Positions 1-6,878 are shown, numbered from the stretch's first letter. The stretch: DNA of 15,429 bases from Paracoccaceae bacterium (GCA_012036325.1 JAAUPC010000038.1:1-15429); one strand, 5' to 3'. Notes: generated by a model not told the origin, from the sequence alone. Numbers and translations are program-made.

Positions 1-23
1 GGTCGACGTATTCGAATCCGGTC

Positions 24-67
24 CGGAGCCTTCAAAGGCTCCGATCCGATTTCTTCCAAGAAATCGG
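24..67. repeat. two adjacent palindromes in the region upstream of hisD
   Basis: Two perfect inverted repeats stand two bases apart. The first has 9-bp arms (CGGAGCCTT at 24-32, AAGGCTCCG at 35-43) around a 2-nt centre. The second has 10-bp arms (CCGATTTCTT at 46-55, AAGAAATCGG at 58-67) around CC. With 2-nt loops they would form cruciform-like or transcribed hairpins only after slight opening of the stem. No T-run follows, so a classical intrinsic terminator is not supported. Rhodobacteraceae intergenic regions often carry such palindromes, and I read this as an intergenic REP-like pair. The rest of 1-154 holds an open frame (2-142, ending TGA) with no recognisable product, so the preceding gene probably ends before the window starts. 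Confidence 0.6.
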
Positions 68-154
68 CCTTTGCCCGTCCGCCGTGACATCGCCCGGCTT
101 GAGGCCCCCCGCCCCCCGCGCTATCTGGGGCCGATCATCTGAAAGGTCCCGCCG

Positions 155-1462
155 ATGCCCGCCTTCCTGAACTCCGCCGACCCGGGCTTTGAAGCGGCTT
201 TCGCCGCCCTTTTGGGCCAGAAGCGCGAAGAGACTGAGGATGTGGATACCGCCGTCGCCGGGATCATCGCCGATGTCCGCGCCCGTGGCGATGCGGCGGT
301 GATCGACCTGACCGCCCGCTTCGACAAGCTGGTGCTGACGCCCGAAACCCTCGCCTTCTCTGCCAAGGAGATCGCGGCTGAGGTCGCCAAGGTCAGCCCC
401 GAAGACCGCGCGGCGCTTGAACTGGCCGCCGACCGCATCCGCGCCTACCACGCCCGGCAGAAACCGCAGGACGAAAGCTGGACCGACGCCAGCGGCGCCA
501 CGCTTGGCTGGCGCTGGACGCCGGTGTCGGCAGCGGGGCTTTATGTGCCGGGGGGGACGGCGTCCTACCCCTCTTCCGTCCTGATGAACGCCATCCCTGC
601 CAAGGTGGCGGGGGTGGAGCGGCTGGTGATCGCTTGCCCCACCCCGGGCGGCGTGGTCAACCCGCTCGTCCTTCTGGCCGCCCAGATCGCAGGGGTGGAT
701 GTGGTATATCGCATCGGCGGCGCGCAGGCAGTGGCGGCCCTGGCCTATGGCACCGAAACCATCGCCCCGGTCGACAAGATCACCGGCCCCGGCAACGCCT
801 ATGTCGCCGCCGCCAAACGCCGGGTCTTCGGCCGCGTCGGCATCGACATGATTGCGGGTCCGTCCGAAATCCTGGTGATCGCTGACGCCGACAACGACCC
901 CGACTGGATCGCGCTGGACCTTCTGAGCCAGGCCGAACACGACGCTTCGGCCCAGTCGATCCTGATCACCACCGACGCCGCTTTCGGCCAGGCCGTCGCC
1001 GCTGCTGTGGCCAATCGCCTCGAAACCCTCGACCGCCGCGCCATCGCCGGGGCTTCGTGGCGCGACAACGGGGCGATCATCACCGTCCGCGATCTAGAGG
1101 AGGCCGCCACCCTCTCCAACCGCATCGCGCCGGAACACCTCGAACTCTGCACCGCCAACCCCGAGGGCCTGAGCCAGAAGATCACCCACGCCGGCGCGAT
1201 CTTCCTTGGCGCCTATACGCCCGAGGCGATCGGCGACTATGTCGGCGGGCCGAACCACGTCCTTCCCACTGCCCGCTCTGCCCGCTTTTCCTCCGGTCTT
1301 TCCGTGCTGGATTTCATGAAGCGCACCACCCTGGCCAAGATGACCCCCGCCGCGCTCAAGGCCATTGGCCCCGCCGCCGAACGCCTGGCGATCAGCGAAA
1401 GCCTGCAGGCCCACGGCCTTTCCGTCCGCGCCCGCCTTGACCGCTTGAACCGAGAGCCCTGA
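155..1462 (+). CDS. hisD: histidinol dehydrogenase HisD
   Basis: This 435-residue protein has the full length of bacterial HisD. The enzyme catalyses the last two steps of histidine synthesis in the cytoplasm, oxidising L-histidinol to L-histidine with two NAD+. Family landmarks are in order: the VPGGTASYPSSVLMNAIPA segment (131-149), KITGPGNAYVAAAKR (208-222), DMIAGPSEIL (231-240), the zinc-ligand motif SQAEHD (Q259, H262), the catalytic pair in RIAPEHLE (E327, H328), the zinc-ligand region GDYVGGPNHVLPT (D361) and the C-terminal ligand H420. The ATG at 155 is preceded by GAAAGG about eight bases upstream, and the in-frame TGA at 140-142 rules out a longer start in that stretch. Its TGA overlaps the next ATG by one base, so the downstream gene is probably translationally coupled. 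Nothing looks degenerate. Confidence 0.97.
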   Translation: MPAFLNSADPGFEAAFAALLGQKREETEDVDTAVAGIIADVRARGDAAVIDLTARFDKLVLTPETLAFSAKEIAAEVAKVSPEDRAALELAADRIRAYHARQKPQDESWTDASGATLGWRWTPVSAAGLYVPGGTASYPSSVLMNAIPAKVAGVERLVIACPTPGGVVNPLVLLAAQIAGVDVVYRIGGAQAVAALAYGTETIAPVDKITGPGNAYVAAAKRRVFGRVGIDMIAGPSEILVIADADNDPDWIALDLLSQAEHDASAQSILITTDAAFGQAVAAAVANRLETLDRRAIAGASWRDNGAIITVRDLEEAATLSNRIAPEHLELCTANPEGLSQKITHAGAIFLGAYTPEAIGDYVGGPNHVLPTARSARFSSGLSVLDFMKRTTLAKMTPAALKAIGPAAERLAISESLQAHGLSVRARLDRLNREP

Positions 1463-2157
1463 TGCGCAACCTTCTGGCCTTCCTCGCCTGCCTTTTCCTT
1501 GCCCAAGCCGCCTTTGCGGATGAGGCTGCTGCGCGCAAGGATCGCTCCATCACCCAACTGCTGGCCGAAGGCGTGCCCGTCCTTTACAGCCTGCCCGGGA
1601 TCGAAACCACAGCCACCAGCCCGCGCCGCGACCCCGAAGAGGTGATCCAGCGCACCATCGCGCTGGCCATCGTGGCGGTGAAGGGCGAAACCGGTGATCA
1701 TGCCATGGGGCTTGCGCTGATCGACCAGTTCGATGCGGCGGGGTATTTCACCCCGGCCGAACAGGCCTTCATGGACAATCCCGCCCGTGACCAGCAGGAT
1801 CGGATCCAGTTCACTTGGCGCTATGAGGGGGTGCATGTGATGCTTTGGGCGCTTGGCATCTATGATGAGCTTGGCCGCCCCGACCAGATCACCGATGTGC
1901 CCCTTCTGGCTGAAACCCTGCGGGACCTTGGCCCCGAAGGCCTGCGCGCCAAGGCCCGGCTGCGCCCGCAAGACCAGCTTCTGGACGCCGCCGACCTGAT
2001 CTACCGCTATGACTGGGCCGTCGTCTCGGCCCGCCTGAAGGGCGAGGACGCCCCCGCCGGTCTGGATGGCGGCGTCGTCTATGAACGTCACTACGCGCTG
2101 AACTGGCTGATCGGCTACATGGGGCAGGCCTGGGACGATATCTCGACCGACACCTGA
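1462..2157 (+). CDS. secreted DUF4272 domain protein
   Basis: The 231-residue product starts with a clear signal peptide: MRNLLAFLACLFLAQAAFA, a short positive start and hydrophobic core ending in an AxA-type site before DEAAARK. The mature protein is therefore predicted to be periplasmic. The C-terminal half resembles DUF4272 as I know it: a WRYEGVHVMLWALG segment near residues 116-129, then an acidic middle, YRYDWAVVSARLKG near 175-188, and an ERHYALNWLIG...WDDISTDT ending. The function of DUF4272 is unknown. The start codon overlaps the hisD stop by one base (TGATG), placing it in the hisD transcript. I know hypothetical proteins at this position in related genomes, but cannot say that it takes part in histidine synthesis. 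Confidence 0.78.
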   Translation: MRNLLAFLACLFLAQAAFADEAAARKDRSITQLLAEGVPVLYSLPGIETTATSPRRDPEEVIQRTIALAIVAVKGETGDHAMGLALIDQFDAAGYFTPAEQAFMDNPARDQQDRIQFTWRYEGVHVMLWALGIYDELGRPDQITDVPLLAETLRDLGPEGLRAKARLRPQDQLLDAADLIYRYDWAVVSARLKGEDAPAGLDGGVVYERHYALNWLIGYMGQAWDDISTDT

Positions 2158-2198
2158 CCCGCCTTCGCCCTTGATCCACCGCCCCGCCTCGGGCATGA

Positions 2199-2214
2199 CG
2201 GCGGAACGCCGCCG
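2199..2214 (+). promoter_or_regulatory. small GC-rich hairpin just before the UPF0262 start
   Basis: CGGCGG (2199-2204) and CCGCCG (2209-2214) can pair as a 6-bp stem with an AACG loop, ending 11 bases before the ATG at 2226. The leader has no obvious Shine-Dalgarno sequence (only GGGAA next to the stem). The hairpin could influence initiation, but in DNA of this GC content such small stems also arise by chance. Confidence 0.3.
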
Positions 2215-2225
2215 GGAACCCGCCC

Positions 2226-2702
2226 ATGAACCGCATCTGCCATATCGAGATCGACGAAAAGGGCCTCGCCCGCCCCACGCCCGAGATTGAACAGGAACGC
2301 CGCGTGGCGATCTATGATCTTCTGGAAGAAAACCTTTTCGCCCTGCCGAAAAAGCCGGAGCGTGAGCTTGCCCCCGGTCCCTACCGGGTGAAACTGGCGA
2401 TCCGTGAGGGCCGCCTTGTCTTTGATATCGCGACCGAAGACGGCGAAAAGGCCGCCGAATTCCACCTGTCCCTCGGCCCCTTCCGTCAGGTCGTGAAGGA
2501 CTACTTCCAGATCTGCGAAAACTACTTTGACGCCGTGAAACGCCTGCCCCCCAGCCAGATTGAGGCGATCGACATGGCCCGCCGTGGCATTCACAACGAA
2601 GGCGCCTCCATCCTCCGCGAACGGCTTGAGGGGAAAGCCGATGTCGACACCGACACCGCGCGCCGCCTATTCACCCTGATCTGCGTCCTGCACTGGGGCT
2701 GA
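2226..2702 (+). CDS. UPF0262 family protein
   Basis: This 158-residue cytoplasmic protein is recognisable as UPF0262, an alphaproteobacterial family of unknown function. Typical segments are the N-terminal ICHIEIDE, the IEQERRVAIYDLLEENLF stretch (near 21-38), PYRVKLAIREGRLVFDI, LSLGPFRQVVKDYFQICENYFDAV and the ending DTARRLFTLICVLHWG. It is full length, with no signal peptide or membrane segment. Its TGA ends two bases before the TTG start of the phosphatase gene, so the two are almost certainly cotranscribed. This adjacency is conserved in Rhodobacteraceae. Confidence 0.93.
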   Translation: MNRICHIEIDEKGLARPTPEIEQERRVAIYDLLEENLFALPKKPERELAPGPYRVKLAIREGRLVFDIATEDGEKAAEFHLSLGPFRQVVKDYFQICENYFDAVKRLPPSQIEAIDMARRGIHNEGASILRERLEGKADVDTDTARRLFTLICVLHWG

Positions 2703-2704
2703 GT

Positions 2705-3163
2705 TTGGGCGATTTTCCCCAGTCGGTGCTCTTTTGCTGCGACCATAACGCCGTCCGCTCGCCCATGGCCGAGGCGCTGATGAAGCGGATGTACGGCCAG
2801 CGCGCCTATGTCCAATCCGCAGGCGTGAAGAACGACATGGAGGTAGACGGCTTTTCCGTCGCTGTCTGCCAGGAACTGGGGATCGAACTTTCCCGCCACC
2901 GCTCCCGCAGCTTTGAAGAGATGCAGGAATGGGGCGATGACCTTTCGCAATTCGACCTCATCATCGCCCTCTCCCCCGCCAGCCAGCGCATGGCCCTGGA
3001 ACTGACGCGCTACCACCATCTGGATATCGAATACTGGCCGATCCTTGACCCAACGGGCCTGGGTGAGACGCGCGAGGCGAAGCTGGCGGCCTACAGGCAG
3101 GCGCGGGACCAGATCAGGACGCGGATGCTGGAACGCTTCGGGCCGCCTACGGAACCCGCGTAG
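2705..3163 (+). CDS. low-molecular-weight phosphatase family protein
   Basis: The 152-residue protein belongs to the low-molecular-weight protein tyrosine phosphatase / arsenate reductase fold. The P-loop CX5RS is intact: C12, D-H-N-A-V, R18, S19, followed by PMAEALMK. Further family positions are SAGV near residue 39 and a late LDPTG segment near 118, whose aspartate may serve as general acid. The substrate cannot be told from sequence. I chose the TTG at 2705 because it lies two bases after the UPF0262 stop and gives the usual short lead (MGDFPQSVLFCC) before the P-loop; a better start is not visible. In relatives infA normally follows; here about 3.7 kb of other genes intervene. Confidence 0.9.
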   Translation: MGDFPQSVLFCCDHNAVRSPMAEALMKRMYGQRAYVQSAGVKNDMEVDGFSVAVCQELGIELSRHRSRSFEEMQEWGDDLSQFDLIIALSPASQRMALELTRYHHLDIEYWPILDPTGLGETREAKLAAYRQARDQIRTRMLERFGPPTEPA

Positions 3164-3235
3164 GGTGCGATACAGCGCACTATTGCCTCAGGCCTCAATA
3201 AAACCCATTTTAAGGTCAGAGGTGCCAGACGCAGA

Positions 3236-3418
3236 TTGCCATTTGCCGACGCCAAAGCCCGCTTCGCCGACCTGCTGGGTCGGGCGGAAAGAGGCGAACG
3301 GATTGTAGTAACACAGCAAGGCAAGTCCGTTGCTCGGCTGATCGGCGCGCCGCAGGTGCAGAACTTCTCGCGTTTCGGTGCACTCAAGGGTCGTATCCGC
3401 ATCGCAGAGGACTTCAAT
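3236..3418 (+). pseudogene. remnant of a Phd/YefM-type antitoxin
   Basis: A 61-codon stretch reads like the DNA-binding half of a type II antitoxin: PFADAKARFADLLGRAERG, then ERIVVTQQGKSVARLIGAP, then FGALKGRIRIAEDFN. After AEDFN, relatives usually have a short toxin-binding tail; here the frame continues into sequence that does not look like it. There is no good start: only a TTG at 3236, and an alternative GTG at 3222 lies in another frame (VPDADCHLP...), which suggests a lost or shifted N-terminus. No PIN/VapC or Doc-like toxin follows. Local GC is low (29 of 60 in 3181-3240). The region 3164-3494 otherwise holds nothing I recognise. It could be a small intact gene with a non-standard start, but a remnant fits better. 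Confidence 0.55.
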
Positions 3419-3494
3419 CAGCATGGTGCAATAACGTCTAGGCTGTTCGGATCGGCTGCGATTGCATCGGGGCTTTATGCATGTGGGAGAGGTT

Positions 3495-4124
3495 ATGACA
3501 GACGAGGATGTATACATCGGCATATTTCCAAGCGACGGCCGTCATGTGAAAAGTGGAAAGATCGACTGGGAGTCGCCGGGGTGGCGCGAGATCAAGAACC
3601 AGCAAATGCCCCCACCGGAGACCTGGCCCCTGCCGATCTACGCGGGGGAGCGGATGCAGCGCTTTGAGCGCCTTCCTCCGGCGTTCGTTGCGTCGGCTTT
3701 CCTGGCATGCCGTCCGCTCGCCGATGTCTTCCGCCAGTTTGACCTTGGCAATGGCTACGTGGTTCCCGTCCAACTTTATCGCTTTGCGAAGGTGACGCCG
3801 GAGACGCCGGAGATCGAGGCGGTGGATGCAGACTACCACTATGTGCGCCTGTCTCAGAAGAAGCAGTGCTTCCTGCCAGCCGAAAGCACCCAAGTCCGCC
3901 CTTACCGGTACGACAGCGGACCAGACGCGCGCTGGTCCGCTATAGACATCAAGGACAATGACATTGCAGTCAGCGCGGCGGCGCTGGAGGGGGCCGACCT
4001 CTGGCATGATCCGATCTTGCCATCGGAGCTGTTCCTCAAAGGGCATGTCATGAAGGCGCTCAAGAAGGCTGGGTATGGCAAAGTCTATCGCTATGTAAAG
4101 TGCCGGATTCTTCCCGATCAATGA
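3495..4124 (+). CDS. putative immunity protein, Imm11/DUF1629-like
   Basis: The 209-residue protein resembles the Imm11 (DUF1629, MXAN_0049-type) immunity domain as I remember it. The N-terminus has an IFPSDGRH segment, the middle has RLPPAFVASAFLACRPLADVF with RQFDLGNGYVVPVQLYR, then YHYVRLSQKKQCFLPAES, and the end has DIAVSAAALEGADLWHDP, FLKGHVMKALKKAGYG and a final KCRI. Proteins of this type are predicted to protect cells from polymorphic toxins; the function here is inferred only. The ATG at 3495 has GGGAG five bases before AGGTT-ATG. Upstream in-frame ATG codons (3462, 3477) would add 6-11 residues. No toxin gene is adjacent, so it is an orphan. Codon use is less GC-biased than in the flanking core genes, consistent with acquisition. 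Confidence 0.62.
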   Translation: MTDEDVYIGIFPSDGRHVKSGKIDWESPGWREIKNQQMPPPETWPLPIYAGERMQRFERLPPAFVASAFLACRPLADVFRQFDLGNGYVVPVQLYRFAKVTPETPEIEAVDADYHYVRLSQKKQCFLPAESTQVRPYRYDSGPDARWSAIDIKDNDIAVSAAALEGADLWHDPILPSELFLKGHVMKALKKAGYGKVYRYVKCRILPDQ

Positions 4125-4163
4125 ATTCCAGAGCCAGCGTAGGATCGGTTCCACCCCACCCTC

Positions 4164-4556
4164 TCACTCCGCCGCCACCCGCACCTGCCCCGCCAGTATC
4201 TCCGGCAGCGCGCCTTCGATCCAGCCGACCAGCGCCACGACATGCCCTGCGGCCTCACGTCCCAACCGCGTCAGTTCATACTCCACATGCGGTGGCACCA
4301 CCGGGTGGGCGGTGCGCAGAACGAAGCCGTCCGCCTCCAGGTCCTTCAGGGTCTGGCTCAGCATCCGCTCGCTCACCCCGCCGACCTTGCGGCGCAGCTC
4401 GGCAAAGCGGTGCGGGCCGGTGGCAAGGGCCACCATCACCAGCGTCCCCCAGCGGTTGGTCAGGTGGTTCAGAATGCCGCGCGACGGGCAATCCGCCGCC
4501 AGCACGTTCCCAAGCTGCCAGCCGTCCAGCAACCCCTGTGCAGTCTTGTTCATCAT
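4164..4556 (-). CDS. qorR: HxlR-family redox-responsive repressor QorR
   Basis: This 130-residue winged-helix protein closely follows E. coli QorR (YtfH): CPSR near the N-terminus, ILNHLTNRWGTLVMVALATGPHRF, ELRRKVGGVSERMLSQTLKDLEADGF (the recognition helix region), then VVPPHVEYELTRLG and a C-terminal dimerisation helix. C23 (C22 if the second Met is used) is the conserved cysteine that related HxlR/YodB/HypR regulators use to sense quinones or disulfide stress. It is divergent from qorB with 96 bases between them, the same arrangement as E. coli qorR-qorB. The start may be either of two adjacent Met codons (4556 or 4553). The likely role is autoregulation and repression of qorB, relieved by electrophiles. 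Confidence 0.9.
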   Translation of the reverse strand: MMNKTAQGLLDGWQLGNVLAADCPSRGILNHLTNRWGTLVMVALATGPHRFAELRRKVGGVSERMLSQTLKDLEADGFVLRTAHPVVPPHVEYELTRLGREAAGHVVALVGWIEGALPEILAGQVRVAAE

Positions 4557-4593
4557 GCTGTGCGGCCTCTCGGGATACTAACAAATATGTGCG

Positions 4594-4612
4594 TACTTCC
4601 TTTTCGTAAGTA
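4594..4612. promoter_or_regulatory. probable QorR operator between qorR and qorB
   Basis: An inverted repeat TACTT (4594-4598) / AAGTA (4608-4612) with a 9-nt centre lies in an AT-rich patch of the intergenic region. A symmetric TAC...GTA type site in a divergent HxlR/target intergenic region is what such dimeric regulators usually bind. Its exact use by QorR is inferred from position and symmetry. Confidence 0.55.
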
Positions 4613-4652
4613 ATACCGTATCTCTCCCCCTGTCAACCAACGGGAGAGACCC

Positions 4653-5483
4653 ATGACCATCGCCATCACCGCAGCCACCGGCCAGCTTGGCCGCCTTGCC
4701 ATCGCCGCCCTTCAGGCCCGCGGGGCCAGCCCCATCGCCCTAGCCCGCAGCCCGGAAAAGGCCGCCGATCTGGGGGTGGAGGTGCGCGCTTTCGACTATA
4801 CCACCGCCGATCCGGCCGCGTTGAAGGGGGTGACGACCCTCGTCCTCATCTCCTCGAACGATTTCAACGACCGCGCAGGACAACACCGCCGCGCCATCCA
4901 GGCTGCGAAAGAGGCAGGGGTTGCCCGCATCCTTTACACCTCGATCCTGAAGGGTGACGCCTCGCCCCTGATCCTGGCGCAAGACCATATCGCGACCGAG
5001 GTTGCCCTGCGCGAGGCTGGCATCCCCGCCACGATCCTGCGCAACGGCTGGTACACCGAGAATTACACCGGGGCGCTTGGGGCCGCGATTGCCCATGGCA
5101 CGATGATCGGGGCGGCGGGCACGGGTCTTGTCGCCTCTGCCGCCCGCAAGGACTTTGCCGAGGCGATTGCGGTGACCGCCCTTGATGCGTCTCATGCGGG
5201 CAAGACCTATGAGCTTGCGGGCGACATCGCCCATACCGGCGCTGACTTTGCCGCTGCAGTGGCACAGGCGGCGGGCAAGCCGGTGGCTTACGTCAGCATG
5301 CCGCAGGCGGACTATGCGGCGGCGCTGGTCGGCTTTGGCCTGCCCGAAGGCTTTGCCCAGATCCTGGCCGACAGCGATGCCCGCGCGGGCGAAGGGGCGC
5401 TGAACGACACCAGCCGCACCCTCAGCCGCCTGATCGGCCGCCCGACGACGCCCATCCTTGAGACGATCCGCGCAGCGCTTTAG
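4653..5483 (+). CDS. qorB: NAD(P)H:quinone oxidoreductase type 2, QorB
   Basis: The 276-residue protein is an atypical short-chain dehydrogenase of the NmrA-like type and lines up throughout with E. coli QorB (YtfG). The NAD(P)-binding start is IAITAATGQLGRLAIAAL (TGxxGxxG). It is followed by LVLISSND, AGQHRRAIQAAKEAGV, ILYTSILKGDASPL, TILRNGWYTENY, MIGAAGTG, TYELAGD, GLPEG, ILADSDARAGEGALNDTS and RLIGRPTTP. The enzyme reduces quinones and is thought to limit electrophile damage in the cytoplasm. The ATG at 4653 has a good ribosome site (GGGAG, seven bases upstream). It is monocistronic, followed at 5505 by a GC-rich hairpin, and probably controlled by the divergent QorR. Confidence 0.92.
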   Translation: MTIAITAATGQLGRLAIAALQARGASPIALARSPEKAADLGVEVRAFDYTTADPAALKGVTTLVLISSNDFNDRAGQHRRAIQAAKEAGVARILYTSILKGDASPLILAQDHIATEVALREAGIPATILRNGWYTENYTGALGAAIAHGTMIGAAGTGLVASAARKDFAEAIAVTALDASHAGKTYELAGDIAHTGADFAAAVAQAAGKPVAYVSMPQADYAAALVGFGLPEGFAQILADSDARAGEGALNDTSRTLSRLIGRPTTPILETIRAAL

Positions 5484-5504
5484 GCCCCGCGCCATCCCCA
5501 AACC

Positions 5505-5534
5505 GCCGTGCCCCTTTTCAGCATGGGGCACGGC
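5505..5534. terminator. hairpin after qorB, without a T-run
   Basis: GCCGTGCCCC (5505-5514) pairs perfectly with GGGGCACGGC (5525-5534) across a 10-nt loop. It sits 22 bases after the qorB stop. No T-run follows on either strand, so it may act as a 3'-end stabilising stem or a weak/Rho-assisted terminator rather than a strong intrinsic one. Confidence 0.55.
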
Positions 5535-5615
5535 AGCCCTCCCCGCCCTGACCCTCCAAAAGGACTAGTAATCCCATCGGCAAAAAATGGTTAGTTCAAT
5601 TGCTAATTATTTATG

Positions 5616-5659
5616 AATCGCCACACACAACACATTGAAATCGCTTGTGGCGATTTTTT
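5616..5659 (+). terminator. strong rho-independent terminator
   Basis: AATCGCCACA (5616-5625) pairs perfectly with TGTGGCGATT (5646-5655) across a 20-nt loop, and the 3' arm runs into six T residues (5654-5659) before G. This is the cleanest intrinsic terminator in the window, and it points along +. It lies 133 bases after the qorB stop, at the end of an AT-rich stretch (18 of 60 G/C in 5581-5640). It may end the qorB transcript or a separate short transcript that starts in the AT-rich stretch. The rest of 5535-5615 has no gene that I recognise. Confidence 0.75.
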
Positions 5660-5704
5660 GTCCACGCAGGACAGGGTTCCTTTTCCTGATGCAGACCTGC
5701 CCGC

Positions 5705-5733
5705 TTGGAAACCGCCCCCCTCCCCGCTACTCT
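5705..5733 (+). promoter_or_regulatory. candidate sigma-70-type promoter of the isomerase-like/GNAT operon
   Basis: TTGGAA (5705-5710) and TACTCT (5728-5733) stand 17 bases apart, downstream of the terminator and 23 bases before the ATG at 5757. The match to TTGACA/TATAAT is partial (4/6 each). Confidence 0.35.
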
Positions 5734-5756
5734 CTCTCCAAAGTCAGGAGAGACCG

Positions 5757-6167
5757 ATGCCCCGAGCCGCCACCCTCGCCCTCATCACCCGCTATTATGC
5801 CGCCTTCAATGCCGGGGACCCCGACGGCATGCTCGCCTGCCTGAGCGACGACATCGAGCACCGGGTGAACGAAGGCACCCCCCGGATCGGCCGCGCAAAG
5901 TTCGCCGAATTCTGCAGCCACATGGGCGTCAGCTACCGCGAGCAGTTGCAGGAAATGGTGATCTTCGCGACCGACGACGGCACCCGCGCCGCGGCGGAAT
6001 TCGTGGTCCATGGACAGTATCTGCAGACCGACCCCGGCCTGCCAGAAGCAAAGGGCCAGACCTACATCCTGCCCGCCGGCGGGTTCTTTGAGGTGCGGGA
6101 GGGCCGCATTTCGCGGATCACCACCTTCTACAACCTCAACGACTGGATCGCCCAGGTGAGCCGGTGA
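5757..6167 (+). CDS. ketosteroid isomerase-related protein (SnoaL/NTF2-like)
   Basis: The 136-residue protein has the NTF2-like fold pattern: an N-terminal helix ALITRYYAAFNAGDPDGMLACL, then DDIEHRVNEGTPRIGRAKF, a central strand region AAAEFVVHGQYL, and PAGGFFEVREGRISRITTFYNLNDWIAQV at the end. The combination resembles the family I know as TIGR02096 (ketosteroid isomerase-related). Members are small cytoplasmic proteins of unproven reaction; isomerase activity should not be assumed. I chose the ATG at 5757 because AGGAG lies six bases upstream and the family begins here; the longer open frame from 5613 crosses the terminator hairpin. The stop overlaps the GTG of the next gene by four bases (GTGA), so the two are coupled. 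Confidence 0.85.
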   Translation: MPRAATLALITRYYAAFNAGDPDGMLACLSDDIEHRVNEGTPRIGRAKFAEFCSHMGVSYREQLQEMVIFATDDGTRAAAEFVVHGQYLQTDPGLPEAKGQTYILPAGGFFEVREGRISRITTFYNLNDWIAQVSR

Positions 6168-6760
6168 ACATCGACGACATCACCGTCCACGCCCTGCGCG
6201 GCCCCGATCTTGAGGCCGCGCTGGATCAGGTTGCGCAGCTGCGGATCACCGTCTTCCGCGACTGGCCGTATCTTTACGACGGCACGCTTGACTACGAACG
6301 CCAGTACCTGTCCACCTACCGCGACAATCCCGGCGCGCTCTTGGTGGGGGCGTTTCATGACGGAACGCTTGTCGGAGCCTCCACCTCCACCCCGATGGAG
6401 GATCACGCGCCGGAATTCGCCGCCCCGTTCCAGGCCCTCGGCATCCCGCTGGAGAAGATCCTTTACGGGGCCGAGTCCGTCCTTTTGCGCCCCTACCGCG
6501 GTATCGGCCTTGGCCACCGCTTCATCGACCTGCGCGAGGATCACGCCCGCAGCCTTGGCCGCAGCCATGTCGCCTTCTGTTCGGTAGTCCGCCCCGAGGA
6601 CCACCCGGCAAGACCGGCGGCCTATCGGGGCAACGATGCCTTCTGGCGCGGTCGGGGGTATGAGCCCCTGCCGGGCATCATCGCCCGCTTCAGCTGGAAG
6701 GACCTTGGCGACAGCGCTGAAACCCTGAAACCGCTGCAGTTCTGGATGCGTGCGCTTTAA
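6164..6760 (+). CDS. GNAT family N-acetyltransferase
   Basis: The 198-residue protein begins at a GTG that overlaps the preceding stop (GTGA). The GNAT core is visible in GALLVGAFHDGTLVGASTSTP (strands 2-4), then the acetyl-CoA pyrophosphate-binding loop YRGIGLGHRFIDLREDHARSLG (motif A near residues 109-130) and a C-terminal NDAFWRGRGYEPLPGIIARFSWKD strand-loop. It transfers an acetyl group from acetyl-CoA to an unknown acceptor. The pairing with the isomerase-like gene seems to recur in proteobacteria, though I recall this only in general terms. It is intact, with no signal peptide. Confidence 0.85.
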   Translation: MNIDDITVHALRGPDLEAALDQVAQLRITVFRDWPYLYDGTLDYERQYLSTYRDNPGALLVGAFHDGTLVGASTSTPMEDHAPEFAAPFQALGIPLEKILYGAESVLLRPYRGIGLGHRFIDLREDHARSLGRSHVAFCSVVRPEDHPARPAAYRGNDAFWRGRGYEPLPGIIARFSWKDLGDSAETLKPLQFWMRAL

Positions 6761-6797
6761 CCCGGGCCCCTACCCCGCACCGCGCACCAGAATCCGC

Positions 6798-6826
6798 TTG
6801 AAACCCGGCCCTTTCGGGGGCATACG
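6798..6826 (+). promoter_or_regulatory. candidate promoter of infA
   Basis: TTGAAA (6798-6803) and CATACG (6821-6826) are 17 bases apart and end 52 bases before the infA ATG. Since the island separates infA from its usual upstream operon, a local promoter is expected; the -10 match is weak. Confidence 0.35.
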
Positions 6827-6878
6827 CCCGTGCGGAAGCCTGCGGACCATCCGCGGGCCCGCCCGCAATGGAGAGACC

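Noticed and set aside
2..142. Open frame before hisD that might be the end of an upstream gene
   Set aside because: It is in frame with hisD but closed by TGA, spans both palindromes, and its Pro/Arg-rich translation resembles no protein I know. The TTCGAATC string near 12-19 also recalls a tRNA T-loop, but no stem fits.
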